From positions 1 to 31,520 of the forward strand of contig JXUT01140041.1 in NCBI GenBank assembly GCA_000934455.1: DNA of 31,520 bases. Direction: 5' to 3'. Below are positions 11,101 to 23,100 of the stretch, piece after piece. The first letter of the stretch is position 1; each line of letters starts with the position of its first letter. A program made the translations under genes and the position numbers. A model generated the notes under the pieces. The model saw only the letters and a list, made by a program, of their open reading frames with translations, searched no databases and was not told where the DNA came from. This DNA is from Apostichopus parvimensis (lineage: Eukaryota > Echinodermata > Holothuroidea > Aspidochirotida > Stichopodidae).

Positions 11101-14100
11101 GACACTGTTCTCAATGCTTCATGTCATAATGCCACCTAGAGTTGATATCTATTAGTTTATCTCTTCATTATCTTCAAGGTGAAAGTAAGCTTTTGATCCT
11201 GATATAAACTGGACAAATATTTAGTTATATACCAATACATTTGATATTCTACTACCAAAAAGTACCACATAAACCAAAGAAAAATGATGTAGTGAAAACA
11301 CAATGAAAAGCATCCAATAGCTTCATGCGGGTAGCAGCTCTGTGATGCTATATTTTGGACTTTCCAAAATATGGCATACCATGAACATGAAAACCACATA
11401 ATATCTTGCAAATGTAGTTGTCTTTCCTCACAAGCATCTCCATCACATAGGTGTGGGAATCTCTAACGGTTTAGTGTTTCCATTCAAAGATACTGTTATC
11501 AGTCTAGTTTGTGCTTCTAAACCATTTTTATATAAATTTTCTTTTTAGAATTTTTGTTTGTTTTTTTGATTGAGTTACTTGGATTTTTAAAACAATGGAT
11601 TAATATTAAAATTAAGGCCTGCACTGAGGAGCAGATGTCATCATCGATTTTGGCTTTAAAGGAGCATTCCTGAGATTTAATACATTTTAAAGGTGAATAT
11701 CTTGAGAAGCTGAACAGCTATAGAAACATTACTAGCACTCCACTTGTTTCTTTCTTCTTGACCAATGACATACCAAGACTAATATTCTACCCGTAGTCAT
11801 CCTTTAAATTTTAACATCGTAATGACCTCGCAGGGAGGAGAAGAGCCAGGATGATTTGATTGAAATCAGGACCACTATATTACCTTTCTGACCCTTTTCC
11901 CATCGAGACTGCCACCATTGTTGTTTCCAGCTTTGGATGGAAACCGACCGTTTCTTGACAGGTTCGGCCTGTCGTCATCTTTCACTTCTGTGTTTGTTCT
12001 GAGATTGACCTCCAGGTTACCAACGTCTAAAACACAAACGTAATCTATCGACAGAGAAGAAAAAAACACAAAAACAAACATGAGGATCAAACTGTCTGAA
12101 GTTGAAACTAAATCTACTGAGAAAACTGCTGAAACGGTGCAACTGATTGTCAGTAACATCTTAGTTGTACCTTAGATACTGTCACTAAGCTTTGGTTGGT
12201 ATTATAGTTGATAGTTATGCATGCATGGAGGGTTAATTTTCAGCACCCCCTCCCCCCTCCCTCCCATTCCTCCAGACCCACATTCTTTTCTATGCCACTT
12301 TTCTTATTCTAGATTGCATTTCAAGGAAAATGGAACTGAAGTCACACAAGTACAAAAAAACCAAAAAAATTAAATAATCCATATAAAACAAGACAAGTAA
12401 TTCGCTCTTATTATGTTTTATTATAAGCAGCATAGTATGTAGAAAAGTGACAAGTTGTGTCTGCTGCAATTGACCTGTGCTGTAACCATGACAACAAGGA
12501 CATGCACATTGTGTGCTAACCGTAATGATCATACTTCTCATCTCATCACCCTTGAGTGTAACTCTCACCAATTTGTGTTACCCATTTATTATGGTGAGGT
12601 ATAACATCTGATGCCATGATGTACATTGATCAATTAGATAGTGGTTTCACTTTCTGAGAAGATCTTGAAAAGACTTACTTTTGCTCAAATCTACTCTTTG
12701 CTCATTGCATTTGTCAGAGAGAAATAAAAATGCATTATCAACCAGGAACCTGTTGGAGGTAAGAAAAGAAACACAAAGGAAGGAATAAGCACAACAAAAC
12801 ATACCTGAAGATTGCTCTACATTAAAAAATAAATAAAATTTTGTTAGATTCATGATGATTGCTGGATTTGCTATTCTGATTCATTGAACATGAATAAAAT
12901 GTGAATATAAGAAGAATATGTATTCACCCTCGTAATTAAAATCTACTCCCAAAGAGCATGAGACTCGTAGTCTACAAGTGACTTTGTCTAAATGTATTTT
13001 ATGAGTCTAACAAGTGGTGGTTCTTCTTCATGTGTGTACACTGCATGACTGTACAAGTACAATTTTGCAATGATGTTGTACTCAATATTCAAATACTCAT
13101 TGCAATATTAGCAAACAGGTCATTTATTTATGCTTTCTTACCTTTGCACAGATATTTTAGCTTCATACATTAAGTTGCTTGATATACTGAGAGAGTCCAA
13201 TAACAAGAAGGACCTGAGTGGAAGTGAAACAGGCCTGCCATCAAAGAAAAAAACAAAACAAAAGTTGAGTAAAATATGTAAGTAATTTTGTAAACATCAT
13301 ATATATTAGTTGATGATACCTTATTTAAGTTTATTTAGGTAATAGCTTACTCAGCAGTGCCAAACCAACAGACAACATGCCTTGAACACTTGTTACAGTT
13401 GGTTGAAAACATCTTGTACCTTACAGCAATTGACTGTGTTTGACATACAACTACACTAGCCAAAAAAAAAAAACAGTTGATGTTCTAGTTTTCCCGATCA
13501 GTTGCACAATAACAGACTCTTTGCTGAAGTTGCTAATCTATTGACAGATTAGGCTAATCACCAAACAAATTGCACTATTTTTTAAGAAAAGAGACTTTGT
13601 AGCACATTTATGGGACAATGGTGTGGATATTACAGGCTGTGCATTAAGAGTTGAATAACTTTAGCACCAAACTGAAGCAGCTGCATTTACTGTGTTAACC
13701 TATTACCATTGATAGCTTAGCTTCCAACTGTATCACAAAACAAGACTATGACTCTATACCTACCATTGGTATTATGGTAGTATCCAGCAGTGAAGGTATT
13801 TCTAACTTTAAAATGTTCTTGATTGCCAAAATCAACGGCGAGAAACACTTCTAAACCGATTCTTACCTATAATCTAAACCACATCCCCATAGATGAGCGT
13901 GGAATTCTGTGATGACTTTTGGTATCTGGTAACCTTTGATCTCAACATCGGTTAAGTCAAAAAGCTCACCGAGCTGAAAAAGAAAGCAAAAAATAAGTGA
14001 AAGTTTAGCATCATTTCAATATATCTCACCAAAAAAAAAACACATTTTTACAATAATTGTCTTACTGTACTATAGTTTCTCATACTTATTTCTATTTAAA

Positions 14101-17100
14101 CATTGACTATGATTTAATCTTTTGTGTATTCTTTTTTTTAACTATGTTACTATTTACATACTTCTGAATATGCGTTTAGGGCTTTTTTTGTTATCGTTTC
14201 TATATTGTTGCTTTAGGCTTTAACATTTTATGCCTTATTGGTTCTATATATTAATATTTAGGTTTTTGTTACTATTTGTTTTTAGGTTTTACATTTGTAA
14301 AGTACTTTGAGCAGCTTCGCTGATTATGCGCTATATAAATATTACTTATTATAATTATTATTTAATCATTGACCAATATACATGGCAGGTACACCATGTC
14401 AGTATTGTCATCTGCAAATACTAAAGTGTGCTTAGGCATTTTGGAAGCTTCTTCTATCCTCTGTCCCCCTTTAATTATAAACACTATATCTACTCCAACA
14501 TCATTCTCTCACGTTATCCCTTGTTGCAAGTATATAATTTTGTTAGAATTTAAATCAAACTTCAATTTTAAAGTCTTTATTTGTGAGGTTATTTCTCATT
14601 ATTCAAAGTCAAATCAGGCATGCAATAACATATTATTAATAGTAATTAGCACTATCAATGATGAGCAGAAAGTATGATATGTGCACATGGTAGAAAATCT
14701 ATATGTATCATAGAGAGGCAAACATTTCATTGATTTGATATAAATGATTGCTAAATTTGATAGGGAAAGTTTAATTTATCAGCAAAATGGTTGAGGACAA
14801 AAAGCAGAGAACAAACAAAAATTGTTGTTCCTTTTTTAAGTATGTTGTTTCTACTGACCTGAACAATCCAGTGGTTGTTAATTAATTTACTGATTAATTA
14901 ATCGGTGAAACGATGCATGAAAATCAAGCAAAGAACATGTTGTTCCTTGATAATTATGTTGATTTTACTGACCTGCATAATCCAGTGGTGATGTAACTGG
15001 GATAACGTAACCCTCATAGTAGCACCTCTTAAACCAACAGCACATTGCATCATCTGAAAGAAAGAGGTCACCATTAAGGTAGTTTCTGATTAAATCCTGA
15101 TGTTTCGGGCTGGAAAATACATTTTGTGCACAAGAATGCGACCATCAATAACATTTGTCCACATAGTACAGATATTAGGGTCAATTGCTTTACCCAAATC
15201 AAGTGTGGTACCCAAATCAAGTGTGGTACCCAAATCAAATGTGGTACCCAAATGGAGCATTTAACCACCCTTGGGTGTAATTCCCAACCAAGTGTGGTAT
15301 CATCGTTACCCAGGGTACAATAATCGTAACAAACGTAAAAGCTTTCAGTTAACGTACCTTGCAGTTGGTATCTTCCTTAAACTCCATCTTCAGGGCAAGA
15401 GCTAACATCGGCTGAGTTTTCTGTCTCCCAGACGGTTTGCCTGTCACACCCTCTTCAGACAGATGAAGACACAGCTGTAGGTGTTCTGGAATGGGTTGGT
15501 TCGGGTCCTGCATCATGAAAGGACTCTCTGAATCGTTGGCCACAACACCTTAATCGACGAAGAGAAAAATTTAGGGTAACTAAAACAATATTTATAATTA
15601 ACATAGAAGACCACGGCAGAAAATAATTTTGTTGTGATGTTGTAATTCTATCCGATATGTTTAATTTTCAGAAACAGAGGCTGTAAAGAAAATTTGCTTT
15701 CCATGTTTGCCAGTCATACAAACCACTGATCACCCAACCCCAACAGCGAGTTCGCTTACCAAGAGGAAAATAACTTGTTAACATTAGGTGACTGTCTTTA
15801 ATGTAACATCAACTTACAGAATGATGCAGAATTGTATTTCTACTCTTGAAGTCCACTTTTATGCACCACATGCAACACCCCACCTTTGAGCACTCCTGGA
15901 CTTTATGCCACCATGTCCTACAATTGCATATATCACTTGTTTATCTGTTCCCATTGTCTGTGTATGTCAGCAACATAGTGATAGACAACATCAAATCATT
16001 GGCAATTAATAAATCTTAATTTATGACATTTTCTGTTGCCCAAATATAAAACTGCAAATCAAATATAACAACTTTCCGTTTCATCGTGGTGACATACCAT
16101 TTTGAAAGACATCCAATGTTTTGGCCTGGACACATAGATAAGACATGCCAGGGTCTCCTTTGACTGCTGTAACGGCAAATAGATTCGTTTCTTCCAACAG
16201 TATAAGAATCTCTCCGTGAGCATCCATGTCGACCACACTGTCCTCTCTCTGTCAACAAAGATCAACAAATAACAAAATACATTATTCTGATTCTCATTCT
16301 AAGCAAATTTTTCAGACACTGAATTATCACCTAATTCAGTTTGCTCGATTGAGATGAGAGAGAGGTTTGGTCTTTAGCCTTCAGTTTTGATTTTAGGTAT
16401 CTTGGGAAGGAATAAAAGACCATTTGGGAGAACTACATTGACTTAAAAAGTTGTACATGTTCCTCAGCAAAAGCTGTGCCTTGGGACCTACACAACTCTT
16501 TGGCTGAACCAGACTCATGGGTGCAGAGTAGACTAGGTATAGATGCATCTGCCTTGAAAGGTTACATTTTCGGTTAAAACTGGTAAACTGCTAAGAAGTC
16601 TTTTGAAATAAAGAAATGAAAAAAAAAATAGCAAACGTATTAAGTTATTTTACAATTGACTTAAATAGAAGGGTCCATGTACATTTGTGTGTGTGAGTCA
16701 TATAATGCCAAGACCACTGACTGATATCATTTCCTTTGTTTTTTTGTAAATATAAGCCCATGTGAACTCACCACAATTGGCATTTGAGCCGAGAGGAAAC
16801 CTTGACCGACTACTAGACTGAAGGACATGAAGTTCTGACCAGCAGCTAGTTCCTTAGAGCTCTGTCTCCTCCCACAGCTTCTCTTGATGGATTCCAAATC
16901 ATCATCATCTTCATCAGACTCTTCATGAAGGATAAAAATATATATCATGAAATCACCAGCAAAAGGGCAACAACTAACATCTCCATGCAGTAGTTGATAT
17001 GACAAATATGAATGTCAGAGTACAGCAGTATGAGTATAAATACAACAGCATGAGTACAACAGTATGAGTACGAGTACAACAGAAGGAGGACAAGTACAAC

Positions 17101-20100
17101 AGTATGAGTACGAGTACAACTGCATGAGTACAAATACAACAGCATGAGTACGAGAACATCAGTATGTATACAAGTACAACAGAAGGAGGACGAGTACAAC
17201 AGCATGAGTACAAATACAACAGCATCAGTTCGAGTACAACATGAGTACGTGTACAACAGCATGAGTATTCAGCATGAGGAAGAATACAACAGCATGAGTA
17301 CAAGTACAGCATGAGTACGAGAACAGCAGTATGAGTACTAGTACAACAGCATGAGTACAACAGCATGAGTACAACAGCTTGAGTATGAGTACAACAGCTT
17401 GAGTACGAGTACAACAGCATGAGTACAACAGCATGAGTACAACAGCTTGAGTATGAGTACAACAGCATGAGTACAACAGCATGAGTACGAATACAAGTAG
17501 GAGTCCCCTTGATATGAGTATGAGCAAGTACAAGTGAGTAAAAGGCTCTGAGTGTCAGGTCAAGGACTCAGTCTTGCACTACTATCAATGATATATTTAT
17601 AAAATGTATTGAGTATGAGTATACTTATACGAACAAATCCATTAGTGCAACTATGCTAGTAAATAAGTAATGAGTACAGAATAATGAGTATAAGAGTAAT
17701 GAGTCACTACTCAAATTTGATTCATGTAATAATGGTACATTTGCAACTGATCTCTGCTTGGTCTTCAAGTACTCACCAGTAAAGCCGTAACTGGATTGGC
17801 AGACTGAGAAGTACGGCTGAGAGCCAAACTGAGACAAGATATCCATACCAGCCACTGGTCCAAACGACTGACATACATTGATGATGTCACGGGGTGTAGG
17901 AGCAGATGGTGTCCATAGCAACAGGTCATTGCCAAACCTTCAAAAGAAATATGTTAATGGAGACATGAAATCAGACACCATCTTTGAATTACGTTAAAGA
18001 TAAAACTCTCTGCAATAACTTACATTTTATTTGCAAGTTTCAATGTTATTTTTCAATCAGTTACGGCTGGACCTTGGAGATGTCAGAGTGATGCCATAAG
18101 TGTATGAATTATTTCATCTTCCTTTTGATTGTATTGTTTCAATTTTCACAAGCAAATTAATGTATTGCAGTTTTTGCTTTAATAAATGACGGTGTTTAAG
18201 GAGCAAGAAGAATTTGGTTTAGTCATTTTGGGAGAGAGGGGTGTGTATCATATATGGTAATGACGATGAAATGGTTTATGATTTCTAAGAGTGGAAAATG
18301 TTAGTTGTCTTCATGGATCTTGTGGGGACATTCCAGACATTTTACATATTTTCAAAGTAAGTATCATAATTTAAAACTAAAACAGCCATCTTAAATCAAT
18401 AAGGTCTTACCTGTTGTAAATAGTCTCTAAGAAATCTTTGCTAGGTAAGTGAATGGATACATTTGGTAAAGTTAGTTGAAGGCTGAACCTGGAGCTCTTG
18501 GTCGAGGTATCGATGAATTCTGCCATCTCATCCGGATCTCCAGGCATCACCATCTGGCGACCAAAAGAACAATAAATCACCCATGGGAATCATTGAAGTG
18601 TCTGTTGCAAACTACCTGGCAACCATTAAGAGGTATTGAAGTTTTCAACAATTCACTGATAAAAGATTGACTGAGATGATCACTTGAAAAGGTAGAAAGT
18701 TTGAACCTTTAACTTTTGGAAAACTTTTCCAAACAGTTCAACATGTTTGATTGTGGGTTGATTACAAGTCTGAAATCCAACATGATAAGTTGATAAGTGG
18801 GAGGTGGTGTATCATTGGAAATGATGCTATTGAATTGCAAACGGTAGCAAAAGCCAAGAAAGTTTGCATGACCATTGTTTCAGATTTGATGACTTGCTCA
18901 CACTTTAGTTACAAACGAATAACAGACTTTTGAGAAGAGGTGTTTCTCTATAACTATTGTGATAACTAACTGATCAGTAATGATGGAAGCCAGAAAGAAG
19001 GGTATTTGTAAATCTTTATCCCTAATGGAACAAAGCATCAGACTCTCTGTTGCATCTTTCAGTAATAAACATATACAAGATTGGATTTTGAAAGCAAGAC
19101 TGACTTTACCTGGTCTTCCATCATGTAACCCACTCGTTTAGCACTGAATGGGGACGGTTCTTTGTTCTCTTGTTGTCTGCAGTAGTTCTCTCCGATGGAT
19201 TCCTCCATTGGGTGGCGGCTGAAGGACAAGTCTGGCTCCCCTATGTGGTTATTGGATCTCTCTAGAATGTTCTGCTCAGGAATGGGATTTATTGACACAA
19301 CAAGTCTGGAAGAAAAACAAAGAGTGAGAGAGAGAGGTTAGAAACAATGATCATGGAAACAAGAGGAGAAAGGATAACATAGCCAACTGTGTAAACTAGA
19401 GACAGTAAACTGTGTAAACTAGAGACAGCAAACTGTAAATTAGAGACAGCAAACTTCGTAAACTAGAGAGAAAAAACTGCAAACTAGAGACAGCAAACTG
19501 TAAACTAGAGACAGCAAACTGTGTAAACTAGAGACAGCAAACTGTGTAAACTAGAGACAGCAAACTGTATCAACTAGAGACAGTAAACTGTATCAACTAG
19601 AGACAGTAAACTGTATAAATTAGAGACAGCAAACTGTGTAAAATAGAGGAAGCAAACTGTGTAAACTAGAGACAGCAAACTGCGTAAATTAGAGACAGCA
19701 AACTGTGTAAAATAGAGAAAGCAAATAGAGGAAGCAAACTGTGTAAACTAGAGACAGCAAACTGCGTAAATTAGAAAGCAAACTGTGTAAAATAGAGGAA
19801 GCAAACTGTGTAAACTAGAGACAGCAAACTGCGTAAATTAGAGACAGCAAACTGTGTAAAATAGAGACAGCAAACTGTGTAAACTAGAGACAGTAAACTG
19901 CGTAAATTAGAGACAGCAAACTGTGTAAAATAGAGAAAGCAAACTGTGTAAACTAGAGACAGCAAACTGCAAACTAGAGACAGCAAACGGTGTAAACTAG
20001 AGACAGCAAATTTTGTAAACTAGAGACAGCAAAGGTGGAGTTAAAGGCACATTAGCGTTACACTGATTGATTCATTGGAACATGTCAAAGGAAAACCTGT

Positions 20101-23100
20101 CATGTTTTCAAAGTAAACCTTTAAATTTGACGTTGTCCTAAAACATGGCTTGATCAGCTAATGTACAGCATCATCAGGAGAAACAGCATAACCAAGGCTC
20201 AGATATTTATAAAGATACCAAACAGCTAATAGGTCGCAGCACTGTGTACCATGAGACAGTGCAGGCAATACATTTTTAGATGAAATGCAAATTTTGTAAC
20301 ATTAAGACATAAATCAGAAACACTCACCTGGGCCAGTCAATCTTCTTATCATTGTTGTCCTCACCACCTCTGACCACTTTAAGAAACGGTATCAACGGTG
20401 CAGAATTCTCCATCTGCATAGAGGCTGTTACATTAAGGAATTAAAGTATAAAACAAAAGAAAATTACATAATTAAAGAACTCATAAATATATATTTATTT
20501 TATTACAAAGAAATGCAAAGCATTTCAGTGAGCTTGATAGCCATTTACATCTTTAACATTTCTTCAAGGCTCTATTAAATACATCCACAAGAAGGGTATA
20601 TACAGAATATCCAGATGAAAACACCTTACTTATTACCAACATCTATTGAAGGCTAGCAATAAAAAGCAATAGAAAACTGAAAACAAAAAAGATTGTACCA
20701 TCTACCAACAATAACCATCTCCACTATATCACTAAATGTCCTTCCCCATTAACCCCCCCCCATTACCAAAAGTACCACTCCCCTCCCCCTCTCCCCAACC
20801 CGTCACCACAAAGACTTCCTCCTTTCCTCAGTTTGTTAAAACAAAGGTGATATCAGGTGAAATGGTTACCATTTATTTCTCTGGCTTGAATGATTAACTC
20901 TTGCTGGTTGGATTTGCTATCTCCTAGCACGGTCTTTACTTCCAGATCTTCAAAGAAAGTGTGTAGTATTTCAGGTCGTACTGATCGTGTGAACCAAGCG
21001 ATGTCACTCAAATCTCTAAGGTCTGGCACGGGAAATCTTTTGCAATAAACGTAAAGTACAGAGGAAACTGTATTAAGGGATACCTCGGTTAATATTAGTG
21101 TCTGTCTTTGTGCATCAAACAACAATGAGGAGGAGACCCTACCTGTGCTGTGCCATATAATGTTAAAATCTATCTCCGTGCATTTCAAAAGTTTATAGCA
21201 ATTTCTAGAGATATGTAACCAGATTCCACTCTATACCTCCTTTAAGTTCACTCAAAATCTGTTAGTCCTTTGTTCTGTAGATACACACATGAAATATTTT
21301 CTTCTCACCTGAAAACACTGTGACCAACTGATGATTATACTAAACAGTTAAATCAAATAATACCTCCTGCCCCGACTCCAATATGCAAAGTAGGTTAGAC
21401 GAGTACACATGCTACGACATTTTTTAGCAGATCTATCCAACTGTGCTTGAATTACTTGGAAATGTTAAACATGAGTGACATTAATTTCCCAGGGAAAAAA
21501 CTTGCTTAGCGCTCATGTGCATTTTACATTGTTTGACATTGTTAACTTGCTAACAGAATGGGTTGCTTTATTCAGCAGGCCAGTCTACTTTCATTTAGCC
21601 ATGTGAAAAGAAAATTCCCCCAAAAAATCGAATTTCTCCTCCAAAGGGGTATTTATTGTTAAACACAAAACTTTTCCAACTGCACAACATGAACTTTGAA
21701 CGAATAGAATTTGTTTTCTTCTTTTAATATTCTGCGCTTAATTTCAGTCTCTGCACCAATAATGTACAAAAAAAAAATACGAAAAACAAGACAAACAAAT
21801 ATCGGTACCTGAAAGAGAAATGAGCCAGTGGACAAGTCATGCAGACCGAAATCTTGTGTTCAGGACCCTGGGGACCTTCATCAAGGGCTTGATTGAATAC
21901 AGCCTGTCTGGACTGAAAAATAAAATAACTAAAGTCGTAGGATGAATTCCAGTATCGAAACAAAAACTACATACTTTAAAAGAAAATCATAGACAGTAAC
22001 TGCATCATGATATCTCTAATTTTTTCTTAAATTCCAAAATGTCTTCAAAAGTAAACACAAATTTAGTTTTCATATTTGTCACGATAGAACTTTGTAGATG
22101 ACATCAGAACATGACAGCTTTCTCATGACATAAAAAGTTTAAGGAAACAGCAACTTTTTGAAACACTCAAAACAATTAGTTGTTAGTTTAAGCTTTAATA
22201 ATTTTGAGTTTAGGTTCTAGAATAAACTAGAGCAATTGCTGAAGCTAGAACAGGAAACAACTTTGAAAGAATCGTAAACGAAAAATGCAGTTATAATGTG
22301 CTCACCATTTTACCGTGTATCGAGTGGAAAGACTTGTAGATGTTTTGACCACTGTTGATATCAAATGCATAGACTTGTTGTGGGTGCAACAAACAGTAGA
22401 GTCGATCCACTAGCGAAATATCTATTTCGCTGCTCAGTGGACCGATGTTAATATTGACAGTCGATTCAAGCTTTTTCCTTCGATGTTGCCCTCCCTGGTA
22501 AATCAAATAAAAAAAGTAACAGGGAATAGTTATAGACAAACTCTGCAAATACGTATGTATTGCCTAGAATGACACAAACTATTTGTTTTACCTCACAAAT
22601 ATCTCTCTTACAGACATGGTACTCGAGTCATGTATTTCGGAAAAGCGTGTAGTCTAGCAACTAGAGTACGGCAGTTTGTTGTAATATATCAATTACCATA
22701 CAGTTAATACTCAAACACAACCAATCTCTTAACAGTCTTTTTTCGAAACAGAGAATAACTGTTTGCCTAACCCCACAGGAGGGGGCAATATCTAAAAATG
22801 TAATCTACATCAGAATGTGCAAAAAGAAGGATGATGGTGTCATTATATGTGATGGCTACAAGTTTTTAGGGACAAAGAAGACATTTATTACTTGTTTTTA
22901 AACTATCGCCTTGGTTTGCTTCTTTAATAGTCTTACCTGCGCATGAAGATTCCAGATCACCTTGATGCAAGGCTCTTCGGTCCCTTTCGGTTTGTTCTTG
23001 TTATCAAATGTTAAGATCTGTTCGAGGGAAATTTGTGCAAAACTTGTCAGCACAGACTGTAAACATTTTCTACATATGTTTTTAATTCAAGTAGCTTCTT

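Noticed and set aside
14369..14677. Plus-strand 102-codon open frame after the LINE-like tail.
   Set aside because: No reverse transcriptase or other motif; hydrophobic low-complexity chance frame.
16945..17533. Several long minus-strand open frames rich in Tyr, Cys, Leu.
   Set aside because: They are periodic translations of a minisatellite in overlapping frames; no domain and no splice support.
19385..20033. Could look like a CRISPR array because of short regular repeats.
   Set aside because: Units are contiguous with no unique spacers, and the setting is an animal intron.
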